Assembly: GCA_027475525.1 (NCBI GenBank)
Contig: JAMWFC010000085.1
Location: 62,001-126,000, forward strand
Reading direction: 5' to 3'
DNA: 64,000 nucleotides
Source: Macrolepiota albuminosa
Lineage: Eukaryota > Basidiomycota > Agaricomycetes > Agaricales > Agaricaceae
In this document: one piece after another, positions 43,354 to 55,630 of the stretch
Layout: the number at the start of each line of letters is the position of its first letter
Position numbering within the stretch: position 1 is the first letter of the stretch
Notes under the pieces: model-generated
Databases searched by the model: none
Told to the model about the DNA's origin: nothing
The model's input: only the letters and a program-made list of their open reading frames with translations
Position numbers and translations under genes: made by a program

Positions 43354-45256
43354 CATGTCTAACGAAGAACTCCACCAACGGGTCGTTGACATGGATGTTT
43401 GAGTATTATACCTTGCTCTCAGAGGAGACCTGCGACAACTCAAAGCACAGCAGAAGGACCTGGTAAGATACAAGCACTCCTGCCTAATAGACATGCACTA
43501 ATAGTTGTCCTGTAGATTGACATGTGGTTCAAGGTTAGGGACGTCAAGGATGACAAGAAACTCCTCCTTGATGCCAGGAGAAGTTTCATCAACAAAGTTA
43601 TTCCGCTACTCCAGAGCAAGCTTTCTGACGAGGATATGACCAGGCGGTTGAAGGACGCTGTGAAGAAATGGACCCAGAGGAGCGGAAGGGGGGAGGAACC
43701 AAGTGGGGGTGAAGAACGACCTGATCCGTTGACCAAGGCTGGTCCGTTGATGACACCGGCATGAGAAGACCAGATAGGTCATAGGCTGGCAGCAGGAGAT
43801 TTGTCTGGTCCGTCACCAATTCCGAAGAAGAGAAAATGACCGAGTCCTCCAGCAGCAGGAGATTTGTCTGGTCTGTTGCCAAATCCCAAGAAGCCAAAAC
43901 GGGTGACCTATATTGGTCAACCTCCTCCTGGTACCTATCGTCGACAGAAGGAGCAGGAGGACGAGGATGAGGATGAGGATGAAGAGGAAGAGGAAGAGGA
44001 AGAACAAGAGGGCAGGATACCAAAGGGGGAAATTACTGGAGGGATGCTGTTGGGCAGGTATCTGAGGACAGCACCTCGTCGCGAGGATCAGCACATCAAC
44101 TCCCCTTGCCAATATTGCGCAAGTAAGCGGCTACAGTGTGTCAGGACAAAGGGCAGCACCGCATGCAATCCCTGCCGGCTCATTCACAAACAAACATGCA
44201 GCCTGACGATTGTCAAGAAAACCGTCAAGCCCAGCAACAAGGGAAAGGGGAAAAAACCACTGAGAAAGAAGTCAGTGACGATTATTGAGAGTGATGATGG
44301 TATGAAACTCTTTTCCTGCTCAAATAGCTAACCAATAGTTAGCAGATGAACCAGCCAGTCCAATTGTGGGACCATCAAAACCGTCTGTCCATCCATCTCA
44401 ACCGTCAACCTCCAACTGCCTAGCAGATCCTCTTCTGGTCAAGGGAAAGGGCAAGGAGCAGGCAATGGAGTCTAGTCACAGTGAGGACATTGTGGCTGGT
44501 GTAATGGCAGGGGTGGAGAGCCGTTTGGACAGGATGGAGAATGGGTTCCAGGAAGCATTGCAGAATGTTGGGGAGCAGGTGCGGGACAGGTTTGTCATGG
44601 CTGAGGCGAGCTGGTTACCGCGTATTGAGGACTTCTTCCGTTGCTACCAGACTCAGGTCGACACGCTTGGTGGCCACATAGAAACCCTGCAAACAAATGT
44701 TTCTCTTGCGGGTGAGACACTTGAAGACCACACCGGACGGATCCGTCAGACGGAAGAGCAGATCTGCAATATTTGGGGTGTGGTTGACACTTTGCAGAAT
44801 CAACTTCACATCTCTACCCGTCCCTCCAGTCCATCAGCTCAGGATGATGTGGCAGTGCATCCAACAGGGCACAGTGGACTTGGACCCATTGTTGAAGAGG
44901 AAGAAACCACTCCTGACCCCATCGCTGACCAATCCCCTGCCACTGCTGACATATCCGTTCCCACTGGTGACACCTCTGCCCTCGCCACTGACCAATCCCA
45001 TCACGCCGCTGACTTATCCGCTCTCACCATTGCTCCATCCCCGCTTCAACAAACATCCTCAGGGACGACTCCCACACAAACATCTCTGTCACCCCCTCAA
45101 CCATCTTCCGTCCCTCCGCCAGTCCCTGCTGAGGACCCTCTCCCTGGCCCAAGGGGATGGGCTCGCAGCAACTCCCAAAGTAGTCGGCCGCTGATGCAAT
45201 GGACCCGATCATCCAGTCGGCTTACTGAGAGACGGAAGGCAACAGAAGTGAAGTGA
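43354..45256 (+). CDS. Zn2Cys6-like, coiled-coil passenger protein of the KDZ element
   Basis: The first exon starts at ATG 43354 (MSNEELHQRVVDMDV) but has an in-frame TGA at about 43399, probably CGA changed to TGA. It continues as a helical LRGDLRQLKAQQKDL to a GTAAGA donor. The next part (IDMWFKVRDVKDDKKLLLDA..) is followed by stops at 43764 and 43838 and a tandem AAGDLSG..PKK segment. A long acidic run (EDEDEDEDEEEEEEEE) leads to CQYCASKRLQC plus 8 residues plus CNPCRLIHKQTC, which fits the CX2CX6CX8CX2CX7C spacing of fungal Zn2Cys6 DNA-binding clusters. After an intron near 44300-44343 comes a coiled-coil region (ESRLDRMENGFQEALQNVGE) and a Ser/Thr/Pro-rich tail. A DNA-binding role is inferred. 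Confidence 0.6.
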
Positions 45257-45361
45257 AGGATGGACGATTACATATTTTTTTTTCGCTATGACAGACATTT
45301 GTACATTCTTGTAACCCTATAGTTTACAAAAATGTAATATAACATTCCCCCCTTCCCCACA

Positions 45362-47664
45362 TCAATGACGGCGGACTGGTCGAATGACCTTAGTGCGGCT
45401 GCTACTCCTTTTGGCTGGTGTAGACATATCAATGTATTGAGCTGCATCTTCCTGTAGCATTTGTGCTTGAGACTTGCGGGGTCGCTTGGAATTTGTTGAC
45501 AATTGGTTAGGCAATGCCTTGCGCTTCTTTTGGTTTTGTAATGCCGGCCTTCCCTCACCTTCAAATTGGTCATTGTCCTCATCTTGAAGAATGTCGAGCA
45601 CCCTTCTTGACACTCTATATCTAGGGGAACCATCACTAGGGCCATTAATTGGAGGGTCTGGATGGCTCCATCCTCTTTGTTGTAAGAGGTGGATGGTAGT
45701 GGCATCTACCACTGCTGTATCATCAACACATCTGTCATGAACGGATTCGTTGAGAGCGGACTCGTCGTGAGTGGAAGCTGATACATTTGGTCAGAATTTG
45801 TTGTGAACCGTGGATCTGTTGTGGCGCTGAGGCTGGGGAGTGTGCGGTGAGCGCAAGACAGGAGGTTCCTCCTGTAAGTCAGGCAGTGGTGTGTGTGGTA
45901 TGCTAGGTGACAGGGGAAGTGTAGGCCCCCATTGCCACTCCAAGTTGGCTGCAGATCCAGTGACTAAAGCGGATCCGCCATCAGCGGCTCCATCATTAGC
46001 AATGGTCCTACTGTTGCCATTGAGTACTGCAGATCCAGTGACTAAAGCAGATCCACCATCAGCAGCTCCATCATTAGCAATGGTCCTACTGTTGCCATCG
46101 ACTACCGCTGATGGTGTTGGCCTCTGTTTCCGATTTTTCCCTCCATTTTTGCATGTAGCCTTATGTGCTGCTGCTGCTGCTGCATTTTTTTCACGATTAG
46201 CTTGGGTGCCGTACTCGGCAGCTACTGGCTGCTTGTGACGATTGAGATAAACCGTCCAGTGGAAGGTGTCACCGGATCCATACTGTCCTTGACGGTCTCT
46301 CCAGAAGTTCAGCAGATGCAATAGCTCAGGCCGACCAAGATTATGAGGATCTTGGAATATCAGACCCTCTGGAAGATACCTTGAATGTATGAATTGCTGA
46401 TCATTGGTCCTCACTGCCTTGTAAGGAGCAGATTCATAACGGTAACCAGACGCAATTTCTGATGGGGTGATCAGATAATGAGCAAAGGTGGAGAAAACTA
46501 GGATTCACTGTAATGAGTATTTAGATAGTCCCGGACAAGCATTTCCAATTCTGCCCGAGTTTGAAATATATTTGGTCCTGGATCTGCTGGTAATATTGGG
46601 AATCCATCCCTATCCAGATCAAGGATGAGGTCATGGCGTGTAAGGATAGGAGGAGTCAAATCATGGGGTGATTGCATGTTGGACGGCATGTCTCTACCAA
46701 GAAGAGCAGACATGTAATCCATCATCTTCTTGTTGAGGTCACTAACAAGGTCAGGAAAGGAGTCTTGAAAGGTAGGTCGGTTAGCATGGGTCAAGTATGA
46801 CATATTGTCATGACTATAATTGGTGTCAAAATTGTTTAAAGAATGATGGCACCATATACATTCTAATAGTCATGCCTTCATCTGCATACCAACCAACAAC
46901 AGTCCAACTCAACATGCCCATCTCTCTAAATCAAAGCACATCTGCATCGTCCACACGCTTCAAACCGTGCTTTTGGGCCTTCCTGGAGAGACAACGATTA
47001 GAAAGCGGAATCAAGCGGACGGATGTACAACAAATAGAGGACGGATGGAGGACAGAAGGAGTACCAACTTGCGCTGAATTTCTGGCGGATTTCCTTTTTT
47101 GCTCCATTCTGCTGCCATCTTCCGTAAACGACTTTCCTCCTGCGGTGTGAGTTGATGCATAACATTTTTGACAGCCACATTATATTGTGCAAATGCATCC
47201 AATCCCAAGGCGTTGTGATCCTTACTCCTCAACAAGTTCTGGATCTCCTCGTTTATCTCCTTTGCTATTGTCTGCTGGACAACATGTCGCAGTGAAGTTT
47301 TCAGGAGCACCTTTGGATCTTTATGCTGGTAATAAGGGCGCCAGCAATTCTTGATATACTGGACAACCTTCTATTCAAGCAAATGATGTCTAGTTCTTTG
47401 CAATGAGTTGCTGTACCTACTTTGATTCTCTCTGCCCACTCTTCCCCTGTCTTTGGCTCTGTCCCCTTAGTGGCCCAGTAGTTGAAAATATCCGTTAGGA
47501 TTTTATCCTTCAAGATAGCAGTCCGAGCTTGAGGAGTAGTTGAGGAGCGGTAGAGTTCCTTGTATGGTTCAAAGATAGATCTTTCTTCCGCTGTAAATAT
47601 CGGTTCCACTCATCTTTTCTTTGGTGAAAATATTGGTTCAGGCGGTTGCAGGAGGGCAGACATG
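45362..47664 (-). CDS. Opposite-strand passenger gene of the KDZ element, unknown function
   Basis: It starts at ATG 47664 (MSALLQPPEPIFSPKKR), meets an in-frame TGA at 47610-47612, and continues in the same frame as EPIFTAEERSIFEPYKELYR. Further minus-strand exons read NEEIQNLLRSKDHNALGLDA (47310-47011), MMDYMSALLGRDMPSNMQSP (46803-46498), RSRYLPEGLIFQDPHNLGRP-type text with HLLNFWRDRQ (46414-45791), and a basic C-terminus KKRKALPNQL..KRPRKSQA (to 45362). A 26-residue tandem repeat (NSRTIANDGAADGGSALVTG) lies near 45970-46110. The N-terminal pattern (EPIFTAxER...) is one I recall in many unannotated Agaricomycete proteins. It converges with the Zn2Cys6-like gene 105 bases away. Exon joins are not all resolved. 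Confidence 0.55.
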
Positions 47665-47684
47665 TTTGTAGACAATATAATTTT

Positions 47685-47838
47685 CTGCAACCACACAGTT
47701 CTCAACCGAAGGATCACATGATAAAATATAGATTTTCCATTCAGTGTCCGTTGATGACAAACTGCAACCACACAGTTCTCAACCGAAGGATCACATGATA
47801 AAATATAGATTTTCCATTCAGTGTCCGTTGATGACAAA
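47685..47838. repeat. Exact 77-bp tandem duplication
   Basis: CTGCAACCACACAGTTCTCA and the following 57 bases occur twice head to tail (47685-47761, 47762-47838) without a difference. One of six with the same period; probably an assembly join. Confidence 0.95.
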
Positions 47839-49060
47839 CAGATTCCGTTGATGAGCTCCCATTATAGATGACCACGGATAGCGCCAACACAAGCACCTCA
47901 CATTGGCACACTGGGACCACCAGGAGCGGCACGTCTTAGCGCTCCAGGGGCTAATTTTTGCATATTTTTATGTTAATAACTCGCAGCTGGAGCCTCTAAT
48001 TACTCCAGGACCACTCTTTATGGCACCATCTATTCTTAGCACTCCTCTTGACACCTTGCCGCACCTTGCCACTCACCCTTCAGGGCCATACACGGACACA
48101 GACACTTGGCACCCATGATGCTCTTAGCCGGTGGCAGTAGGAATGATGAAGTATTTTATGACAGACAGCTTGGAGTTTCACCTTAGCACCTGACGTCGCT
48201 TAGCTTCTTGCCGACTCAGACTGACAGCATGATTGTGGACTTCTTCACCATATAGTTTAATTCAGGGCATTTACTTACATATAAATACTTACTTTTTGTT
48301 AGTAGTACATAATCAATTTGGCAGTAGGGATTGTATCCCAACATTTTGGTCACCCTACGCAACAGACTACCTTTTTGTTGACCGTGTCGGCAAGGGGACT
48401 CTGCTTTAGTTCTCTCTCACCCTTTCTGTCTGCAATCTCTTAGTGTCTTGCAACTACGGCAAGGCATTTGCGCTTAGATCTGCTAAGCAATCTCGTCATT
48501 TTATCATCTCTTTTAGGTGCTAACACTTAGCGCCTCTTAGTGACCCCTTTACAGTGTCTCTTAGCGCCTTTCCTTGGCGACTCTCTCTCGCGCTCCTTAG
48601 CGCCTTTCCTTGGCGACTCTCTCTCGTGCTCCTTAGCGCCTTTCCTTGGCGACTCTCTCCCGCGCTCCTTAGCGCCTTTCCTTGGCGACTCTTTCCCGCG
48701 CCTCTTAGCACCTTTCATTGGTGATTTTTAGCATACTCTTGCCGCATTTTTGGGTCTTAAATAAGCGCCAATCACCCCTTTTCCTTACCACCAACCTCTT
48801 GCCTACTGTGCGTTCTCTGGGACCTGTCCAGGACTCTCTCCCATACTTAGCGCGTCCAAAGCTATATTGACTAAGTAGCTGTACTAGTGATAGTGCACCT
48901 TAGCGCAATTTGGGCGTCATCACCGTTTGTCTTCGACGGATAGGGTCCGCTGTCCGCTGGTATCTGGCCCATCCAAATTGGGGCATATTGCCGATATTGA
49001 TGAGCGGTCTCATTAGATATCCCATACAATGGCTAGGTCCTGGCTATAGATATTTTGATC
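47839..49060. other. Non-coding spacer and transposase promoter region
   Basis: No gene is recognised. It holds a 36-bp minisatellite (48552-48725). TTAGCGCC-like words recur outside the array too, for example near 47937 and 48530. Confidence 0.5.
48552..48725. repeat. 36-bp minisatellite, about 4.8 copies
   Basis: The unit reads CTTAGCGCCTTTCCTTGGCG plus ACTCTCTCYCGYGCTC, repeated nearly perfectly, with the last copies diverging. Because 36 is a multiple of three, frames stay open across it on both strands; they are not taken as genes. Confidence 0.9.
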
Positions 49061-52000
49061 ATGAATCTGAACTCTCTAAAGAAACGCAAGCGACCAAAAA
49101 CAACAGTCATCAGACAAAGGGACCTCATCCTGTTTGCTGAGGAAAGGACACGACTCACTCAGAACACACGAGGGTTGCCAGTCCTCATAACACAACGGCT
49201 ACCACTGGGTCCCGCTCCCATTGTAACTGGTGCACCACCTGCAGCATTTGCAGATGATGATAACTTTGCACACTTGGACAATAATCCAACGGTAGATGAT
49301 GTAGATGATACAATGCCCATATCTATAAGGCATGTAAAGGTGATTTGAATGTATGCTATTATTGAGAGCGAATTATTCAAGTTCATACATAGACACAGGC
49401 AGATTATCTTAACGACTTCATCAACCATGTTCCACAGTTGCTCAATGGATTGCTTGGTTGTGAATCAATGGATGACGTTACTGATTGCCTTGCTTGTCCT
49501 GACCATTACCTCGCACGATGGCGATGCCGTGATTGCGTTGGGTCAAGAATATTCTGTCGCGGATGTTTCCGCTGCATGCACGACTCCAACCCGTTTCACC
49601 GACCTGAAGTATGGAATGGTAGGTATTTCCAACCAATGAATATGTTGGATACTGGAGGGTATTTCTATATCCAACACAATTCATTGCATGCAAACTGTCA
49701 TCAAGGGAAGGTCAGGGTCAGGGCTCTTGAGGACCACGAGCAGAAAAAGGACATTCAGGAGCAAGAGTTTCTATGACTCGAATATCAACTGGATGTTGAA
49801 CTTCCATCAGCGGATAGCGATCCGGGACATCCGGCAGCGCATCCATCCATGACTTCAGATTTCCTGAGCAGACTTCAGGATGCCAGCCTTGATCAAATCA
49901 TGGAAGAGGAAGAGCAACAGGACCCAGAGAATAATGTGCCAATAGAAGATATTCCAGAAGATTGGCCAGCCATGAACAGGTTCTGTATGGACAGATATGA
50001 TTGCTTTGGGAATCCAATACAACAGATTGTTCACACAACTGGAGTACACTACATCACTGTCATTTCATGTGAGTGTTCTGGGATGGATGTCTTGGTGGAG
50101 GATACCATCTACTTGCAGCTGGTCCTCAGTACATTTGATTGGACACAAACATATTTTACAACAGCTGTGCTGGACAACTTCCGTCTGACAAATCTAGAGT
50201 GCAAAGCATCCACCTACCAGTACTGGCAGAAAATTGCAAGAATAACTTCGACAACTTCCGTCTGACAAATCTAGAGTGCAAAGCATCCACCTACCAGTAC
50301 TGGCAGAAAATTGCAAGAATAACTTCCCCGATTGCATCTTCTGGTGAGGTGGATAATCTTTACCGCGAGCTACAATGACGTTCTCGTTCATGGCGGTGGC
50401 TGAAGAAGTTGAAGTGGGCAGGCTTCGGCCATGATGAATTGAGGCATCCCATGGCGCCGGACCGTGGTGAACTTGCAATATTCTGTCCAACTTGTCCCCA
50501 ACCAGGAGTCAATCTTCCATCCAACTGGGAAGAAGATCCCGTCCGGTGGAAGTTCAATCGTTCTTTAATGATGGACGGCAACTTCAAGGCAGATCACGTC
50601 CGACATTCTAATCCTGCTCATGATGTATGGCATTCAGAAGGCGGTGGTATGATGGCCAGGAGAGATGAGCTCACCCACTATCTCAAGCGCGCAAAGGAAC
50701 AGCCAACGGTGAGTGACATTCTTTAACTCTACCTGTCCGCCGTCCGCTCATCAATTCAATCCTGTCCGTTGGCCGTCCGCTGGACCTCCGGCTGTCCAGG
50801 GAGCTGCCTGTGAAAACACATTCAAAGCTATTGAAAAGGCCCTGATGATGAACAAGTCATGCGACATTACTGGTATTGTTGCAACGGCATGTACACGGCA
50901 CAGCTGCTTTGCTCCTAATAGTGTAACAAACTTGACCCGTGGTGAAGGCCAGGTTTACACAGACTTTTCCATCACATGGGCAGTTAAGACGACCAACATG
51001 GATGGGATTCAGCGTCTCCTACTGGTATATGACATAGCATGCCAGTGGTGTGTCAAATTTTCTGAACGGCTTGCCAAGGCTGGAGAAGTCCTGCCAGATA
51101 ATCTACTCGTGGACTTTGCAATAGGACTTCTTCATGTCCATGGGCATAAGGAGGATTGTTTTTTCTGCTTTGCCCCGTCCTTCATTCCCGGGGCCGGTCA
51201 TTTGGCTGGGGAGATAATTGAAAGTCTCTGGTCTACACTAAATGAAGTCTCACAGATGGCCTGTACGGCTACCTTGGCACATCGGGCAGAAATCCTTGAT
51301 GATCACATGTGTGACTCAAACTGGAAGAAGCTGCTTGACATGGTTCTATTCCTATGTCAAAAGTACAGGACTGCTGTTGAGATGAGAGATGCAGCCGTTC
51401 AATATTTCACCGAGCAATCCATCGGAATATCAACAGATTTACTAACAAGCTGGGAAGCCGGAATAGCTAAGGCAGAAAGGCTCAGAGAGGAGGGAAACCG
51501 TAAAGCAATGGATATTCTGAAAGCTTGTACAATGACCTTCAATAGTGCAAGTGAAGACCAAATGGCAGCAGACAGTGGAAACCACTCAACGGATGTTGCA
51601 GCGACGGATATTCATTCCTTCTGGATTCAACTTGCCCTTGACATTGAGGAGCAGCAGTAAGATGTATTGCTGATGGCCCAAACTATTTCACTAATTGGAA
51701 GCTCAGAATTGCAATTCAGGACCAGGTTCGCCGTTTGAATCGGCATGCAAGCAATGATGATTGGCAAAAGGTCGAGGCGGAAAGAGAAATATTAAGGGTT
51801 TGACTCAATGTCCTTGCTGCTTCTCAGGACAGGAGCGGGTTCATTGCTGGTGGAAGGCGGACTGCCCCCCTGGAACCGGATGAAGTTCCCGGAGCCTTTG
51901 ACGACAATGAAATGGCGGAAGATGGACAACCAGCGGATCCGCTGGTACCGCTGGCGGATAACCTTGAACCAACGGATGTAGTTGTTCCAGAAGATTTTGA

Positions 52001-52773
52001 AATCTCCTTCCCATCTATGATCATGGGTAATGTCTCACCATTAACAATGATAGAGCGCAATCTGCGCTTGATTCAAATTGAAAGGCTCCTGCAAGCCCTT
52101 CGGGAATTCATTGCAGAGAAATCATTCCTATATTCTCACGTCGTCTGGGTCGCCCCAAGCAAGAATGTGAAAACTCGAGCTCGCACATCTCTTCAAAGAA
52201 TCCAGGCCTCAATCCTGGTGAAGGCTCGTGCCTATGCACGATGCCGCAGTGCTCTGCTGCGACTGGGATCGGACCCCAGCATTCAGAGAAAGTATCCAGT
52301 TCTACAGAAAGTGGATTTGAATGCAAGCACAGCTATATGAGATCCCAACATTCCTGGTTCATCAAGGATCAAGGTATCTTGGATATGGCACTCTAATTCT
52401 GATGCAGAAAATGAATCTGCAACTATTTCTGAATGTGAGTCCTCTTGTTAACATTTCTGTTATCATTACATCCGTTCGTGAACATATCTCTTCAGTTAAT
52501 CGTGTTCATTATCTACGTGCTAGAGCACAACGCAACAGATGGACAGAGGAATGTCAGCTTGTCACGAGTGAAATGGAGTGGACAGTTCAGTATTTCTTCA
52601 ACCAGGCAGATATTTGGTCGAAGCGTGATATGTCAGTGAAGAAAAGAGGTCTCCAGTCATATGCCCACAAAAAGGTGGCCATGTGGCAAGAATTGGCCTC
52701 GATGGCAATTGATAAATTTAGGTGGGTGCTTCCTGATTTTATTCCCCTTCAAACTGCAAGAGATCCGCTGTGA
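49061..52773 (+). CDS. CxC2 + KDZ transposase
   Basis: This is the transposase of the element. Exon 1 from ATG 49061 encodes a basic start (NSLKKRKRPKTTVIRQRD). The CxC2 cysteine cluster follows (CLACPDHYLARWRCRDCV, then FCRGCFRCMHDSNPFHRPEV at about 49480-49615, and C at HANC). A later exon has the entry GVHYITVISCECSG. The catalytic core has Asp in LMMDGNFKADH (50574), Asp in LLVYDIACQW (51031) and Glu in AGEIIESLW (51211), with CTRHSCF, HVHGHKEDCF and LDDHMCDSNWKKL between and after. The late helical part (REFIAEKSFLYSH; NRWTEECQLVTSEMEWTVQY) is intact. An exact 77-base duplication at 50173-50326 shifts the frame and is probably artificial; other gaps fit GT-AG introns. Confidence 0.88.
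50173..50326. repeat. Exact 77-bp tandem duplication inside the transposase
   Basis: GACAACTTCCGTCTGACAAA and the next 57 bases occur at 50173-50249 and again at 50250-50326. It repeats the NFRLTNLECKASTYQYWQKI codons in another frame, so it breaks the gene as assembled. Confidence 0.95.
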
Positions 52774-52971
52774 AAATGGTGGATGCAGAGACGGATTGAT
52801 GTGATGGATGCAGAGACGGATTGAACTGATGGATGCAGCTTGCTGCTATCAGCAGATGATCAGAACAGATTTGTGACAGTCACGTGCAATGGAATTGTTG
52901 AAAATCACTTTTGTTTACAAGGCACAAAAATCTGATACATAGCAGTATCCACTTCTACAAGCAAGAGTGCA

Positions 52972-54910
52972 ATGGCGTCTATCTCTGTACCACACAATGT
53001 CATGTCCCAAGCTACTGTACTAGAAAATTTGCAAGAGGTTGTTGACTACATCGAGTCACACCTCATTGCAGCACTTTCCATATTTGGCAATCTTGCGCCA
53101 AGTCTTGAAGCGGAAGAGGCATGGATTATCCAGCATCTAGACAAGGAGTTGGTAAGATGACTTCAAAATGTGTAAATATATTAGGATCTGACTGTGTGCC
53201 ATAGAACTTTGTATTGTCATATCTGGGGGCTGCATCACTGAATAATGTGGTCTGCAATGTCCCAGACATTATCAAAAGCATGAGCCGATTTTTCCCTCTC
53301 CAAAATCAGCAAACTTTGCCCACAGAGATCCTGGAGTTTGTTGATGGCCGTCAAGGTCTTATCAGGAATCTGTATGGCTGTGATTGGTGGAACCACATTG
53401 GCCGAGAGGATGTTCAGGTCTTAAGCAATGAAATGCTGGAGCATTGCCTTCTCGTACATCAGCAAGGCTTTCACTCTCTTGAAAGCTTCTTGGCATGCAA
53501 CCGCCGGCCGCCCATGACATTGCCATCTGATGGATTGGTGTCCATCCCAGCACCAGACGATTTGCTCCGTGTGTTTGCAGGTAGCGGATCCACCAGGGGC
53601 CACCAGCGGACGCTTCTAGCTCTAGACAAGTGGTGGTCGCTGGATAAGACGGAACATGTGCCAACAGCCAACGATATGATCCGCCTGTTTGCTGGCAGCA
53701 AGTCCGTTGCTGCTTCCATTGTCAGTTCCGTTGCCAGGTCTGTGGATCCTGCTTGGACAGGCCAATTGACAGGCATCGAGTCCGGTGAGCAGCCTGATCC
53801 TCAAAACTGCCTCACCATGGCCCATCCTACCACTCTCCCTGATGTCGACTCTCCCCAATGGCCATCCTTGACACATATTGAACCCTCAAACGCACAACAT
53901 CCATTCCACCACCTCTACAGTCAGAGTAAACCTGGACTGGTGTATGGCCCTACAATGGAAAACTCTCGCGTTGTGGTTCAACCAGCATCCCAACTTCCTT
54001 CCGCCCCAGCAGCTCATGTCCGTGGGACATTCAGGGAGCTGGGGGAAACTGACGACGACCAGGTGGATATCCCTAATCCATCCATTAGTGACCCTGACTT
54101 AGAGGGTATCCCTCCTTTGTTCATTCCTGCGGAAGAGGAGATGGAAGACAAATCTTTGCCGCCTTTGTTCATTCCTGCGGAAGAGGAGATGGACGACGAT
54201 TCTTTGCCACCTCTATTCATTGTTGGTGAAGGAGCAGAAGGACTAACAGCGATGGAGACTGTGGCAGCCAGTGACGGTGGACAAACAGAAGTCCAGAGCA
54301 GCGGACGTATGGCGACCAAGGACAAAGAAAACCTTCCGCCGCTATTTCTTGTGACGGCAGAAGAGACAGATGGAGGCATGGCAGCCGATGACGAAGAAAA
54401 TCTTCCACTGCTTTTTGATGTAACGGCTCTTCAAATCCCGTCTTCCCCCTTCCAACAATCTCCTTCTCCAACCCTACCTACTGGTAACAATGTCTGGGAG
54501 TGGGAGGAATATGAGTCACGTATGACTCGACGTGAGGATCAGAGAAGAATTAACAAATTGTATCAACAACGTGAGTATAATTTGGCACTGGTAATCATAG
54601 TTAATTTATTTCAACAGAACAAGAATTTCGCGCTAGAGCAAAACATGGTCGATGTAGGCCCATTGGCCCTTTCAATCAAGCTGGTCATACTGATGATGTG
54701 TCTGTTGATATGTCAGAGTCACCCTCACCATCTTCATCGTCAGGCCTGATAGCAAACTATGAAGACATCACACTTCCCAGACCTCAAGGGCCATATACAC
54801 CAGACAACTTTGCATTTTTGACAGCAGACTACCTGCTTGATGAGGATTTGTTCTATTCAGACACATTACATGAATCTAATGAAGAGGAGGAATACACATC
54901 GGATGAGTAA
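52972..54910 (+). CDS. Acidic passenger protein with repeated LPPLF motifs
   Basis: Exon 1 (52972 to about 53150) is helical (ENLQEVVDYIESHLIAALSI). After an intron ending CCATAG near 53203, a long exon reads a folded-looking part (FVDGRQGLIRNLYGCDWWNH) and then a disordered acidic half. Near 54100-54420 a short module recurs: IPPLFIPAEEEM, LPPLFIPAEEEM, LPPLFIVGEGA, LPPLFLVTAEE, LPLLFDVTA. A third exon follows an intron at about 54571-54618 and ends at TAA 54908-54910 with EEEYTSDE. No family is recognised. It lies 200 bases downstream of the transposase in the same orientation, so a role in transposition or element control is inferred. Repeated hydrophobic motifs in acidic sequence resemble protein-docking or activation motifs. 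Confidence 0.6.
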
Positions 54911-55245
54911 TTTAATCCTTAGTTACTATAATTCTTGGCTTTTCCGTTGGTTATTTTTCGTCAAGATTAACCGTCCCGTTGTGCCGCTGATGAATCCATT
55001 ATAAATCCGTTTGATCCGTTACCTCCAGTTGTGCACTAGAAGGAACATAAACTGACAATATTCTGCTAGACCACAGGACATTCTGTGGATTATACATAAA
55101 TATCACTCTAGTATTGTGTACTAGGCTACAGCACTTTACTACAGACATTTCAATTAGTTTGGACAGGACTCAGGTCCACTAAGATTAACCGTCCCATTGT
55201 TTTGTTCTGTTATGCCACTCTCATGAACGCAAAAAACAACACACT
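54911..55245. other. 3' flank of the LPPLF gene, no feature
   Basis: AT-rich non-coding DNA. AAGATTAACCGTCCC occurs twice (about 54963 and 55182). Confidence 0.4.
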
Positions 55246-55325
55246 CTTCAACGATTACACAAGGGGGACTCGAACCCTCGAATTGGGCAGTAGAAAGAAT
55301 ATAGACGTAAATAACAATTAGTAAA
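55246..55325 (-). tRNA. tRNA-like module, B-box only
   Basis: On the minus strand a perfect B-box GGTTCGAGTCC (55266-55276) sits in a GAGGGTTCGAGTCCCCCTTG T-arm. No clear A-box upstream. First of the cluster. Confidence 0.35.
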
Positions 55326-55356
55326 ACAAAGTTATGTCATGTCTAATGATGTGCAC

Positions 55357-55431
55357 TAGTGGGATTCAAACCCGGCTCTTGTGCACAATATGAAATATCA
55401 ATGTATCAATATTCCATTCGACCACAGATCC
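55357..55431 (-). tRNA. tRNA-like module with A and B boxes
   Basis: On the minus strand the A-box is TGGTCGAATGG (55424-55414) and the B-box GGTTTGAATCC (55372-55362). About 75 bases long, starting GGATCTGTGG. Between the boxes it reads AATATTGATACATTGATATT, shared with the module at 55631. The acceptor ends do not pair well. Confidence 0.4.
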
Positions 55432-55523
55432 TTACCAAAAATTAGTACAGTTTACATCTAGTGCAAAAATGCAGCAGTATAAAAAGACACCATTATACGT
55501 CATTATGGTGGACTAGGGAAGTC

Positions 55524-55607
55524 TGGACTAGGGGAGTTGAACCTGCCACTCCACACAATACTGAAAATTGAGTGGGTCAGATCAACTACCATAGGCCACT
55601 GACAGGC
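55524..55607 (-). tRNA. tRNA-like module with A and B boxes
   Basis: On the minus strand it starts GCCTGTCAGTGGCCTATGG. The B-box is GGTTCAACTCC (55543-55533). The A-box is approximate (TGGCCTATGG). Confidence 0.35.
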
Positions 55608-55630
55608 AGGTTTGACCCCCTTCTAAGTAA

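Noticed and set aside
45957..46112. 78-base duplication in the minus passenger gene as a seventh assembly join
   Set aside because: Period is 78, copies differ at several bases and the frame is kept, so it is a true 26-residue repeat.
45840..46238. Plus-strand 132-codon frame with repeated DPVTKADPPSAAPSLAMVLL text
   Set aside because: Antisense shadow of the 26-residue repeat of the minus-strand passenger gene.
48520..48731. Open frames on both strands with a repeated ERERESPRKGAK or LAPFLGDSLS text
   Set aside because: Produced by the 36-bp minisatellite, whose period is a multiple of three.
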